Shown here piece by piece: positions 31,908-41,800 of a stretch of DNA of 64,000 nucleotides (position 1 is its first letter; each line of letters begins with the position of its first letter). The translations under genes and the position numbers were made by a program. Source of the DNA: Sphingobacteriales bacterium (GTDB lineage Bacteria; Bacteroidota; Bacteroidia; Chitinophagales; Chitinophagaceae); NCBI GenBank assembly GCA_016219985.1, contig JACRJO010000016.1:62001-126000 (forward strand). The letters run 5' to 3'. The notes beneath the pieces were generated by a model. That model was given only the letters and a program-made list of their open reading frames with translations. It was not told the DNA's origin and did no database searches.

Positions 31908-33569
31908 ATGAAAAAAACAATATTAGCGATCTCATCTGCCGCACTACTGGCTGTTTCGATGAATAGCTGTACAAAAAAGATAGATGAGGCTTACGCGAAT
32001 CCCAATGCGGATGTACGGGTTCCGATTGAAAAAATCCTGCCCCCGATTATTTCCACAATGGCAGCCAACGCAGCCGGCCATGGCCCGCTGAATGATATCC
32101 GTTTCATCGGGAAATTTGTCCAGAATTTTCTATTCTGCAATTCAGGCGGTGAATGGGACCGGATGGGAAACCGTCCCGGCACCGACAATGCCGCATCCAT
32201 GTGGCGTATCCATTTTTTTGATATCGGGCAGAACTGCAACAATATGATCAAATGGGGTATTGAAGAAAAAAAATGGGATTATGCAGGTGTGGGCAAGGCC
32301 ATTTTAGCGTGGAGTTGGCTGACGCTTACAGATATCCATGGAGAAGTGATTACCCCAAAAGAGGCTTTCAACACCGGCGCCCTTACCTTCTCCTATGGTA
32401 CGCAGGAAGAAGTTTACGCTTATGTGCGTACGTTGTGCCACGAGTCGCTGAATTACCTGAATACAACGGGTGACAATGCCAGCCAGCAAAACCTTGCCCT
32501 GGGGGACCAGTATTTTTACAATGGTGATGTAAACAAATGGAAATTGTTTGTTTACGGTATCCTGGCCAGGTCCTTCCATCATCTGACCAACAAAGCGGAG
32601 TACCAGCCGGATTCCGTTATTTACTATTGTAACCAGTCTATAATAACCAATGCAAATAACGCCACGGTTAAGTTTGAAGGTTCGCTTGTCGGCGGCACCA
32701 ATAATTTCTTTGGCCCCAAAAGAGGCAATCTCGGAAGTACGGGACTGGCTACAGAGACCGCTATTCGCCAATCAGCATTTGTAGCCAATCTTTTGAATGG
32801 CACCAACAGCGCTTTCCCCGGGGTAGCTGATCCCCGGGCCATCTACCTGATCCGGAGGAATACCAACGGAACCTTCAGGGGACTTACCCCGAACAAAGGG
32901 CAAACGGTTATCACCGCCAATGACCGCCCGGAAAGCTTCCATGGTATAAGCCAGGCAGCTGGTGTGAATAATTCGACACCCACTTCGGATGATAACTGCA
33001 GATACCTGTTCCGTAACGTTTCTGAGTTCCCGGTATTAACCGCTTCGGAAATCGCTTTTATAAAAGCAGAGGCCCTGTTCCGGAAAGGTGAAAAGGCCGG
33101 TGCGCTGACGGCTTACAAGGATGGTATCCGGCTGAATTTTGAAATGCTGAAGGATTCATACAGTACCAATGTGCCTGCCGGTGAACTGCTCACAACAGCT
33201 ACGATCACCAATTTCCTGGATCCGGTGCTTAATCCCGAGGTAATCCCGGCAAATGCAGGCGACCTGACCCTGACCCATATTATGATGCAGAAGTATATAG
33301 CATTATATGTTCATGGAGCAATAGAGACCTGGGGGGATATGAGGAGGTACCATTATACCGATATTGATCCGCAAACCGGGCTGCAGGTTTACCGTGATTT
33401 TACGCCGCCGAGCGGCAGCGACCTCTATCCGAATAACAATGGTAAGCTCATCTACCGCCTGAGACCCAGGTTCAATTCAGAATATGTATGGAACCTGAAC
33501 GAATTGACACGCATCGGGGCGGTGGCCCTGGATTATCATACAAAAGAACAGTGGTTCTCTCAACAGTAA
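31908..33569 (+). CDS. SusD/RagB-family nutrient-binding lipoprotein
   Basis: A 553-residue surface lipoprotein. The lipoprotein signal (MKKTILAISSAALLAVSMNS) ends before Cys21. A helical, TPR-like SusD body follows, with typical segments (SMWRIHFFDIGQNCNNMIKW, AFIKAEALFRKGEKAGALTA) and the C-terminal WGDMRRYHYTDI. It caps the SusC barrel and captures ligand. It follows the SusC gene by 34 bases. The closest fit is the SusD-like subgroup with a short loop region. Confidence 0.9.
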   Translation: MKKTILAISSAALLAVSMNSCTKKIDEAYANPNADVRVPIEKILPPIISTMAANAAGHGPLNDIRFIGKFVQNFLFCNSGGEWDRMGNRPGTDNAASMWRIHFFDIGQNCNNMIKWGIEEKKWDYAGVGKAILAWSWLTLTDIHGEVITPKEAFNTGALTFSYGTQEEVYAYVRTLCHESLNYLNTTGDNASQQNLALGDQYFYNGDVNKWKLFVYGILARSFHHLTNKAEYQPDSVIYYCNQSIITNANNATVKFEGSLVGGTNNFFGPKRGNLGSTGLATETAIRQSAFVANLLNGTNSAFPGVADPRAIYLIRRNTNGTFRGLTPNKGQTVITANDRPESFHGISQAAGVNNSTPTSDDNCRYLFRNVSEFPVLTASEIAFIKAEALFRKGEKAGALTAYKDGIRLNFEMLKDSYSTNVPAGELLTTATITNFLDPVLNPEVIPANAGDLTLTHIMMQKYIALYVHGAIETWGDMRRYHYTDIDPQTGLQVYRDFTPPSGSDLYPNNNGKLIYRLRPRFNSEYVWNLNELTRIGAVALDYHTKEQWFSQQ

Positions 33570-33593
33570 TCATCACTTTTAAAACAACTACTT

Positions 33594-34379
33594 ATGAAGT
33601 CAATAAAGAAATATACTGCTGGTATGGCCGGACTGTTTTTTTCCGGGGCGGTGCTGATGTCCTGTACGAAATCATTTGAGGGGAAAGTTGACCAAAATAC
33701 AGATTTCAGCGGCAGTACCGTTGCACAGGTTTTCATCGCAACTGTGAATGCCTCCCGTAATTATGTGTACGTAGACAGTAAACCGGTGAATGGCGCGGCC
33801 CTTACCTCCGGGAGTGTTTTCCCGGCCACCGGGCTTGGGTTCCAGGTTCCCGGCGGACTGAGGTCATTCCTGGTAATAGATACACTGACCGCTACTACAC
33901 AAAAGCCATTGTCATTTGCTAATAATATGCAGGCCGGTAAAACCTATACTATTTTCATGTATGATACGATAACAAACCCGTTGCAAAAAACGGTGGAAAC
34001 AAATACCGTGGTACCGGATGATACTACAGCCCGTATCCGGTTTGCCCATTTTCCCTATAGTCCTCTTCCGGTCCCGGCCGTGGATATCTACTCAAAAAAT
34101 AAAGGAGCCAATATTTTCACTAACGTGGACCTGACCTCGGTCACGGACTTTATCCCTTATGCATCCGGCATAACCGATTCTCTTTTTGTAAGAGTGGCCG
34201 GTTCCGGGATCAACCTGCAGAACTGGAGCCCTGCGCCCGCTTCCAAATACGTTGATGTGGCCATTGCCATTACTCCAACAGCTAAAAGGAGTTATACCGT
34301 GGTGTTCAGGGGCGGCTACAGAGCCACCACCACCACCAATGCCACAGTAAGGACGCTGTCCACAATGGTTAACCGATAA
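33594..34379 (+). CDS. DUF4397-domain lipoprotein of the Sus-like locus
   Basis: A 261-residue lipoprotein (signal MKSIKKYTAGMAGLFFSGAV, lipobox LMSC). The beta-rich body resembles DUF4397, with AQVFIATVNASRNYVYVDSK and RIRFAHFPYSPLPVPAVDIY. Such proteins sit as third genes in some Sus-like loci and probably act as accessory surface ligand-binding or scaffold proteins. It follows SusD by 24 bases and is closed by a strong terminator. Confidence 0.8.
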   Translation: MKSIKKYTAGMAGLFFSGAVLMSCTKSFEGKVDQNTDFSGSTVAQVFIATVNASRNYVYVDSKPVNGAALTSGSVFPATGLGFQVPGGLRSFLVIDTLTATTQKPLSFANNMQAGKTYTIFMYDTITNPLQKTVETNTVVPDDTTARIRFAHFPYSPLPVPAVDIYSKNKGANIFTNVDLTSVTDFIPYASGITDSLFVRVAGSGINLQNWSPAPASKYVDVAIAITPTAKRSYTVVFRGGYRATTTTNATVRTLSTMVNR

Positions 34380-34403
34380 TAGTAAAGCAGCACATAGAGA
34401 AAA

Positions 34404-34434
34404 GGCTGTCCCGGATACCCGGACAGCCTTTTTT
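34404..34434. terminator. Bidirectional terminator between convergent genes
   Basis: GGCTGTCC (34404-34411) pairs with GGACAGCC (34421-34428), with A residues before and T6 after. It serves the Sus-like locus and the convergent membrane-protein gene. Confidence 0.8.
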
Positions 34435-34456
34435 AATTTTTTTTATACCAGCCTGT

Positions 34457-35857
34457 TTATCCAAAGAACAGGTAAGCCAGTATAATTCCGGTAATAATCC
34501 CCGCCAGGTCAGCCAGCAGCATGGTAGCCACGGCATACCGTGTATTCTTAATTCCCACGGCGCCAAAATAAACCGCGATAATATAGAACGTGGTGTCCGC
34601 CGACCCACGGAAAACAGAAGCCAGGTTACCGGCAAAGGAATCCACCCCCTGTGCATTTAACGTGTCAATCATCATTGCCCTGGCGCCACTGCCGCTCATG
34701 GGTTTCAATAAAGCGGTGGGCAGGGCATCCACCACCCTGGTATCCCCGCCAAAAAATACAAAAATATTTTTTACCCCGTCCATCACATACTCAAAGGCCC
34801 CGCTGTTACGGAGCATACTGATGGCTACCAGTAAACCCACGAGATAGGGAATAATCCGGATAGCCGTTTCAAACCCACCCCTCGCCCCATCCACAAATGC
34901 ATCAAAAACCGGTGTTTTTTTATACACTGCCCCGGCAATGATCAGCCCGAAGATGAGAAGGATAATACCATTGCTCAGGCTGGTGGAAAATAATTGAACC
35001 CCTTTTGCGTCCAGGGTTTTGATATACAGGATCAGGGCGGCTATCACGGCCGAAAGACCCAATACCCATAACAGGATCACCGATTGAAAAATCCGGATCC
35101 GCTGGCGCCAGGCCACCATCAGCAGCGCCGCCACCGTGGCCCCGAATGTGGCGATCATACAGGGTATAAATATATCTGTCGGATGCTGTGATTTTAATGC
35201 CACCCGGTCAGCGATGATGATCGTGGGGATGAGGGTAAGACCGGAAGCATGCAGGCAGAGAAACATCAGTTGTGGGTTGGAAGCCGTGGTTTTATCCGGG
35301 TTGATCTCCTGCAGGCTTTCCATGGCTTTGATCCCGAATGGGGTGGCCGCATTATCCAGCCCCATCAGGTTGGCCGAAAAATTCATCACCATATGTCCCA
35401 TCGAAGAATGGTTTTTGGGTACCTCCGGAAAGATCCGGGAGAAAAAAGGGCCAATGATTTTAGAAAGAAACCGGATCCCCCCCGCCCTTTCGGCAATATT
35501 CATAAATCCCATGAACAAGGCCATAATACCGATCAGCCCGATACAGAGATTGACCGCATCCCGGGTGGTTTCAAATACCCCATTGGCCGGAAGTATCCTG
35601 AACACCCGGTATTCACCGTTTGCGGATTTACAGACTTTATCCTTTCCCCATATTGCCAGTTTTTGTACGGCCAGTTGGGCATGTACAGTGCCTGGCAGGG
35701 CCGAGGAATCAAGGGTTCTTGCCGAAACCGTATCCGTATTCTTTCCGGTTACCAGGTAACTGAAAACCTGCTCCTGCCCCGGTTCAAAAACAAACCTTCC
35801 GGCAGCTACCAGTAAAGCAATAAAGATAAAAGCGGTCCAGATTCTGCTTAAAGCCAT
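34457..35857 (-). CDS. Nucleoside-recognition (Gate-domain) membrane protein, SpmA/SpmB fusion
   Basis: About 466 residues from MALSRIWTAFIFIALLVAAG; the upstream in-frame extension is non-coding leader. Ten or so membrane segments carry two Gate (nucleoside recognition) domains: one around GNGLDNAATPFG-like LMGLDNAATPFGIKAMESLQ (about 170-200), the other around GDTRVVDALPTALLKPMSGS (about 380-440). In Bacillus these halves are the separate SpmA and SpmB; Bacteroidota carry the fused form. The transported molecule is unknown. It is transcribed away from ychF. Confidence 0.85.
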   Translation of the reverse strand: MALSRIWTAFIFIALLVAAGRFVFEPGQEQVFSYLVTGKNTDTVSARTLDSSALPGTVHAQLAVQKLAIWGKDKVCKSANGEYRVFRILPANGVFETTRDAVNLCIGLIGIMALFMGFMNIAERAGGIRFLSKIIGPFFSRIFPEVPKNHSSMGHMVMNFSANLMGLDNAATPFGIKAMESLQEINPDKTTASNPQLMFLCLHASGLTLIPTIIIADRVALKSQHPTDIFIPCMIATFGATVAALLMVAWRQRIRIFQSVILLWVLGLSAVIAALILYIKTLDAKGVQLFSTSLSNGIILLIFGLIIAGAVYKKTPVFDAFVDGARGGFETAIRIIPYLVGLLVAISMLRNSGAFEYVMDGVKNIFVFFGGDTRVVDALPTALLKPMSGSGARAMMIDTLNAQGVDSFAGNLASVFRGSADTTFYIIAVYFGAVGIKNTRYAVATMLLADLAGIITGIILAYLFFG

Positions 35858-35992
35858 AATGTTAATTAGAAGTTTGTGGTTAGTAGTCGTCAAAATGGTG
35901 ACTGACAATGAACCATTTACACACCAATAGTAACCGTATGAAGATAATAAGATTTAGCTATCAAAAGTAGAGCGCAGGACCAGGAATAAGAT

Positions 35993-36000
35993 TATCTTTG
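35993..36000 (+). promoter_or_regulatory. Bacteroidota-type -7 promoter element upstream of ychF
   Basis: TATCTTTG matches TAnnTTTG. It would give a leader of about 145 nt before ychF. The leader ends in short ACTACAAAC-like repeats without obvious structure. Confidence 0.5.
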
Positions 36001-36151
36001 CACACTTTTTTGAAAGAATGGTTGGGGTGAGAAGAAAGTCAGTAAAGTCGGGAAGATGCAGCACTAAACTTGAAGAGGGTTTATTTATAGAAGATTTCCT
36101 GCTTTCGGACTCTCAACTACAAACCACAAACTACTAACTACAAACTAAAAA

Positions 36152-37249
36152 ATGGCATTACAGGCAGGTATCGTCGGACTCCCCAATGTAGGAAAATCAA
36201 CTTTGTTCAACGCGGTCAGCAACAGCGCTAAAGCGCAGGCCAGCAATTATCGTTTCTGTACCATCGACCCCAATGTAGGCCTGGTGGATGTACCCGATCC
36301 CCGGCTGGACAAACTGGCGGAACTGGTACTGCCCGTCCGCACCGTACCCACCCAGATTGAAATTGTGGACATCGCCGGTCTCGTGCGCGGCGCGAGTAAG
36401 GGCGAGGGGCTGGGCAATAAATTTCTTGGCAATATCCGGGAAGTGGATGCCATTATCCATGTGATCCGCTGCTTTGAAGACGAGAACATCCTCCGCGATG
36501 AAGGCGCCATCAATCCCATCAGCGACAAAGAAATTATTGATACCGAATTGCAGCTGAAAGACCTGGAAAGCGTGGAAAAAAAGATCCAGCGCAATGAAAA
36601 ACTGGCCAAAACCGACCCTAAACTGAAAGCAGAACTGGAAGTACTGGTGCAGTGCAAAGAACACCTGGAAAAAGGGAAGAGCATCCGGGAACTGGACTTG
36701 TCCAAAGAGGACCGGGCGGCCATCGCCGACCTTTTCCTGCTGACAGAAAAACCGGTGCTCTATGTGGCCAATGTGGACGAAGCATCGATGCTGACCGGTA
36801 ATAAATTTTCGGATGCCCTGAAAGAAGCCGTGAAAAATGAAAAGGCCGAAGTCATTATCATGAACAATAATATCGAAGCGCAGATCTCGGAGATGGAAAA
36901 CCCCGAAGACAAGCAGTTGTTCATGGAAGAATATAAAATGGAAGAACCGGCCCTGGACCGGCTGATCCATTCTGCCTACCGTTTACTGAATTTATTTACC
37001 TACTTCACTGCCGGCGTGCAGGAAGTCAGGGCCTGGACCATCCACCAGGGGTGGAAGGCCCCGCAGGCTGCCAGCGTGATCCATACCGACTTCGAAAAAG
37101 GATTTATCAAGGCCGAAGTGATCGGCTATGATGACTTCATCAGCTACGGTTCTGAAGCTGCCTGCCGCGAAGCAGGTAAACTCCGCATCGAGGGTAAGGA
37201 ATACGTGGTCAGGGACGGGGATGTGATGCATTTCCGGTTCAATGTCTGA
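36152..37249 (+). CDS. ychF: Redox-regulated ATPase YchF (Obg-family P-loop protein)
   Basis: A 365-residue protein of the exact family length. G1 is GLPNVGKSTLFNAV, G3 is DIAGLVRGASKGEGLGNKFL, and the G4 position reads ANVDE instead of NKxD, the known change that makes YchF prefer ATP. A helical insertion (about 130-200) and a C-terminal TGS domain (TYFTAGVQEVRAWTIHQGWK, DGDVMHFRFNV) complete it. It binds ribosomes and affects oxidative-stress response. Single-gene unit. Confidence 0.97.
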   Translation: MALQAGIVGLPNVGKSTLFNAVSNSAKAQASNYRFCTIDPNVGLVDVPDPRLDKLAELVLPVRTVPTQIEIVDIAGLVRGASKGEGLGNKFLGNIREVDAIIHVIRCFEDENILRDEGAINPISDKEIIDTELQLKDLESVEKKIQRNEKLAKTDPKLKAELEVLVQCKEHLEKGKSIRELDLSKEDRAAIADLFLLTEKPVLYVANVDEASMLTGNKFSDALKEAVKNEKAEVIIMNNNIEAQISEMENPEDKQLFMEEYKMEEPALDRLIHSAYRLLNLFTYFTAGVQEVRAWTIHQGWKAPQAASVIHTDFEKGFIKAEVIGYDDFISYGSEAACREAGKLRIEGKEYVVRDGDVMHFRFNV

Positions 37250-37337
37250 CCGGCCGGGAGTTCCCCCTGTTTATTTTCCTGATTATATATTTTGATCGGA
37301 AAAATGTATATTTAGTTAACCATTAACTGAAGTAAAT

Positions 37338-38078
37338 ATGCGCTCCCATATTACTTTAGGTTCAATTCTTAACTGCTTTTCCCTGCCTGTATTCCTCCTG
37401 GCACAGGCGATTCTCATTACTATCAATGCCCAGGGGGTGGCCAGTACCGGGAACAGCCATTCCGCCGGAGCAAAACTCCCCGGCCCCCGGACGGCCAGTG
37501 AAAGACTCTCTGCCAGCCTGAATTGTTTTTTCCCGATAGACGATGATGCTAATTACTCCATTACGATCTGTGCCGATCTGCCCGACAATGCCAACCCTGA
37601 CCGGGTGCATGTTAAAACCGAAACGGGACATGTATTTATCATCCTGTCGAAATGGAATGAAAAAGACAGCATTCACAGTGTGTTTGGATTTTACCCGAGA
37701 AGACCGGCCTCCAGCCTGGTTTTTAAAAACGTCCGGGCCGAAATATTAAACAACGGCAACCGGGAGTATAACGCTTCCCTTTCCCGGAGGCTGAATAAAG
37801 ATAGTTTCAGGCTGGCGATGAATACGGCCATTGAACTGGCCAAAAAGAAATACAATATCAATAAGTACAATTGTTACGACTATGCGATCGGGATTTTCAA
37901 CTCGGTCGCCGGAGAGAACAGGATCCCCATCCATCACATCCGTTTCCCATTTATTTTCGGGAAAGGGGGATCACCCTGCAGCCTGTACGCAGACCTGAAG
38001 GAAATACAACGCAGCCGTGCTGGATGGGCCCCGTCCATTCAATTCGGGTTATTCAGAGCGCCGGTCAGTACCCAGTAA
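37338..38078 (+). CDS. Exported protein, possible circularly permuted papain-like (NlpC/P60-LRAT type) fold
   Basis: A 246-residue protein with an N-terminal signal-like region (to about VASTGNSHS). The core shows a His strand (VKTETGHVFIILSKWNE, about residue 97) followed by an Asn-Cys motif at a helix start (INKYNCYDYAIGIFNSV, about 178). His before NC is the order seen in permuted papain-like enzymes such as LRAT/YiiX relatives. The segment HSVFGFYPR between them fits substrate-side strands. No close family recognised. It might act on lipids, peptidoglycan or proteins in the envelope. Neighbours give no further hint. Confidence 0.5.
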   Translation: MRSHITLGSILNCFSLPVFLLAQAILITINAQGVASTGNSHSAGAKLPGPRTASERLSASLNCFFPIDDDANYSITICADLPDNANPDRVHVKTETGHVFIILSKWNEKDSIHSVFGFYPRRPASSLVFKNVRAEILNNGNREYNASLSRRLNKDSFRLAMNTAIELAKKKYNINKYNCYDYAIGIFNSVAGENRIPIHHIRFPFIFGKGGSPCSLYADLKEIQRSRAGWAPSIQFGLFRAPVSTQ

Positions 38079-38135
38079 TTTTTATTTTCCGGGTTTAACC
38101 ATAACCGATTTTTTTAACCTTTAAAACTACACTTT

Positions 38136-38747
38136 ATGAGAAAGTTCCTGGTTCTGCTATGCAGTTGCCTGGTCAGTCAACTCCTGGTGGCGCAACTCCA
38201 GTCTGATTCAACCGGCAGCAAAAAGAAAAAGAAAGCCACTCATTCATTTTATGGAACCGCCGGCTTACATCTTTCAGGCATTAATGGGGACAGCGAAAGT
38301 TATGATAGCCCCCTGTTTGGTTTCCATGCCGGGGTGGGTATCCGGCTGGTTGAACTAAATGATATTTTCGGTGTCCGCACAGAGGTCATATACTCCATGC
38401 AGGGTTCTAAGTATAAAGACATGTATGCATCCGGCAAAGTGATCCTGAGCTACATACATGTACCTGTCGTGCTGCAGGCCACATCCGGGAGCGGCTTTTA
38501 CGGGGAAGCCGGGGTGCAACCGGGTTTCCTGATCAGCGCCAAGGACAAGTATGGTGGCGAAACCTTCGACTATAAGGAATTTGTCAATGGATTTGATTTC
38601 GGCGGCATCCTGGGAATTGGTTACCAAAAAGACCGCTTTGGAATTGGTTTCCGGTTTGCACAGGGCTTATCAAACATCAACAAGAATGATGAGGTGAACA
38701 AGGACAGGAATTTTGTCGGTACCCTCAGGACCACTTTTGCATTTTAG
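38136..38747 (+). CDS. Outer-membrane beta-barrel protein, PorT-like
   Basis: A 203-residue exported protein (signal MRKFLVLLCSCLVSQLLVAQ), a Lys-rich linker (SKKKKKATHSF) and a beta-barrel domain of the Bacteroidota outer-membrane type: GTAGLHLSGINGDSE, GFHAGVGIRLVELND, ILSYIHVPVVLQATSG, ending in LRTTFAF. Members of this family include PorT of the type IX secretion system, but most paralogues, probably this one too, have unknown roles. Confidence 0.8.
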   Translation: MRKFLVLLCSCLVSQLLVAQLQSDSTGSKKKKKATHSFYGTAGLHLSGINGDSESYDSPLFGFHAGVGIRLVELNDIFGVRTEVIYSMQGSKYKDMYASGKVILSYIHVPVVLQATSGSGFYGEAGVQPGFLISAKDKYGGETFDYKEFVNGFDFGGILGIGYQKDRFGIGFRFAQGLSNINKNDEVNKDRNFVGTLRTTFAF

Positions 38748-38772
38748 CAGTATTGAAATAACATCGAAAACT

Positions 38773-38832
38773 GAGCATTGAGCATTGAAAATTCATTCCA
38801 CAATTTGGAAAAATTCTCAATTCTCAATGCTC
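38773..38832. repeat. Long imperfect inverted repeat between convergent genes
   Basis: A 21-bp arm at 38773-38793 (GAGCATTGAGCATTGAAAATT with its last base) pairs with 38812-38832, whose reverse complement begins GAGCATTGAGAATTGAG; only two mismatches. The right arm ends next to the stop codon of the large minus-strand gene. It may act as a terminator for both genes and looks like a dispersed repeat rather than a classical one. Confidence 0.6.
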
Positions 38833-38833
38833 A

Positions 38834-41800
38834 TTAAAACAACGCCGTCACACCCGCTTTGCCCAGGTGCACCGTTCTTGACACCCCTGATTTACGCCCG
38901 TCGTACTGGAAATTCAGTTCCAGGTTATTGATCAGCCGCTTATTGAAACCCAGCGACCAGAGAAAGTTTTTCCCGGGCAATAACCCGTCCAGCATGATAT
39001 AGCTTACCGTTGTATTCGCAGTGGAATTAAACCGGATAGTATTGAATGTGAATTTTCCGGTAACCGAACTCCGTTGCAGGATATTATACCTTGTTTCGAG
39101 GTTGATGGAATGGGAAACCGATTGTTCATCCCCGTAAGCAGGCAGGTTCTTCTTCCGGTCGAATTTATAGGCGCTTACCAGCCTGAACCGGGTCCCCCGG
39201 ATAAAGACCAGCGAGGGTTCAATATTAAATACATCCAGCTGGAAATTACGGTTGGCGAACTGGGGCGTGTACAGGGCATTCATCCCTTTTTTGCTGCTGA
39301 GGGTTACTGAGATTTGCCGGTTCATATTCCATCTTCCCTTTACCGACCAGTCACTGATCTTCCGGCTTTCATAACCATAGGTTAGCAGGGATTTGCCCGT
39401 ACTCCGGTAATTGCTGAGATCAATACCCCATTTCGGACTGAAGCGGTTAAACGAAAGCGTATTGAGGAGGGTCGTGTTCATCGTGATCAGTACCGTATCA
39501 CTGACCCCGTACTTAAAGGGATTGAATTCAAAACCACCATTGGACACGGATTTCCGGGTAGTCTGGAAGGAACTGAGCAGGTTTAATCTGGCTAGCATTT
39601 TCTTAAATCCTTTTAACCGGGGACCGTTCAGCACCGAGCGGGGACTGATATCGATCCGGTAATTAAACGTAATATAATTGGCCTTGATAAAATCATTGGT
39701 GGGCGTAAACACCCGGATGAATTTCGCCTGGTCCGGGAAAGCGGCCAGTTCAAATTCATTCAGCTGCTGGATGCCGTCCGCGTTATAATCATTCCAGGCA
39801 TACTGACCCGTACCGCCGGGAACTTCGAGGTAGGCAAAATCCCTTCGTTGCTCCTGCCCCGCCCCCACTTCATACAATACGTTTCCGGTCAGCAACCCCT
39901 TCCATTCATTCATCACATATTCGGCCCGGCCCAGGATGGTCTCATCCTCTTTTTGCCGGGACAATCCACTGTTCAGCACTTTCAGTTTCCGGAAAGTGGC
40001 ATTTAAATAGAACTGCCTTTTAGCATTCCCCTCCAGCATGGTTTGGAGATTGAGATTAAGACTCCGGTCCCCCCGTACGAATTCTTTACCCGACGCATAT
40101 TTATCAGTCCTTGTAAAAAAGGTTAACGCATACCGGTTCTTTTGGGTTTCATCCGACTTGAGGTAGGCCGTATACACATCAAAAAAGAAAGAAGCCGGGG
40201 TCAGGGTATCCGTTATTTTATAGGTGGTGGCGCTGCGCTCCAGCGAATAATTCAGCCCCGCCCTCCAGTTGTTCCATTTTTTCAGCTGCTTGCTGAGATC
40301 GAGCGTGGGGCGGATGAAGTGGCCTTTGTTTTGCTGGTAATCAAACCCGGTGGCTACAAACTGGTTATTGAAGCGCCAGCCCTTCCAGCCTGCGGTTTGA
40401 CTGACCTGGTGCTGCAACCCCCGGTAATCATCACTCCGGGCATAACGAATGACCTGGTAATTGACGGACTGGTCATTCTTACTGCGCAACCCCACACCCG
40501 CCTTAATAATATTTTCATCCACCGGTACAGGCGCTGCCAGCAATTGCAATCCCCAGTCGCGGGTAAACTCGACGTTTCGCAGCCGTTCCAGCGGGCTGAA
40601 TTTCCGCTGTACATATTCATAATCCAGGTTCGTCAGCAGTTCCAGTTTCTTTTCACTATTCAGCAAACGGGTATTGTTCAGCCGTATTTTCGATGCCCAG
40701 CCCCGGTCATCCCCGTTATGTTTGGTTGAAAAAGTATTTACATCGTTGTTACTGGTCGCCAGCTCCGCTTTCACTAAGGTATTTTTTCCGGGTGCATAGT
40801 CCACCCCCAGGTTCAGTATCTGCTGCCGCTTCGGCGCTACAAGGATCTGTACCGGTTCATACTGTCCCTGCCTGACCCCTGCCACCGGTGCCAGGTATTT
40901 GTACACTTTCCCATTGGCGCCATTAAAATCCGGAACATAATCCCCGTTGCCGGCTTTCACGTCAATAAAAGATAAACTGTATTTTGCCAGTTGCGGGTCG
41001 GTGGAATAGCGGTAAAAGGAATCAGCGCCTGCGTATATTTTTTCATATAATATCTTATCCGCCGCAAAGGTATCAGTCACAGCCGTTGGATAAAAAGCGC
41101 GCTGGACACTGTCGCCCAGGTCCGAAAGAAACTGCTTTTGCCGGTTGTCCAATACCTGGTTGATCTGTGAATTACGGGCATCCGCGTTGTTAAAAATGCC
41201 GAGCCGGATCTTCCATTTCCGTTTGATCTCGAATTCCTGCGACAGGTAGAGGTTCGTGTTCAGGTAATTCCGCTCCGCGTATTCAAACTCCACCTGTACC
41301 CGGCTGTCCTTGGTGATCATTCGTTTAGGCGTAAACGTTATCTCGGCCGTATTGTAATTGATCACATAATCCTGGTCTTCCCCCCTTTGCAACAACTGCC
41401 CGTCATAAAACACCCGTTCCGTATTGGCCAGCACCACGAAGAAAAGTTCGTTATTGGGTCCCCGCAGGCGATAAGGGCCCTGGTTTCCTTCGAGGGGCTC
41501 AAGCAGTTGCCGGCTGAATTTTCCCTTGGCCACGGAACCGCTGACCAGTGTGCTGGATTGTACCGAACGGGACACCCTGCTGTTGTTTTGAAAAGAGATC
41601 CCCTGCAGCCGTTTATAAAAATTCAGGAAATAGGCCTGGTTTTGCCGGATATCGATATCCCCCAGGTTCAGCTGCCAGCCCTTCTTTTTAAATTGAAGGT
41701 AGACCTGGTCAAATTCGTTTAACTGCTGGGTATTTCCGTCGGGTTGTATGGGAATATTGTTATCGGTAATCGCCGCCTGGATTTCGATACTGTCTCCCAG

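Noticed and set aside
40142..40729. Long plus-strand frame (195 codons) inside the large minus-strand barrel gene
   Set aside because: Antisense to a gene with signal peptide and consistent barrel pattern; the frame has no family features.
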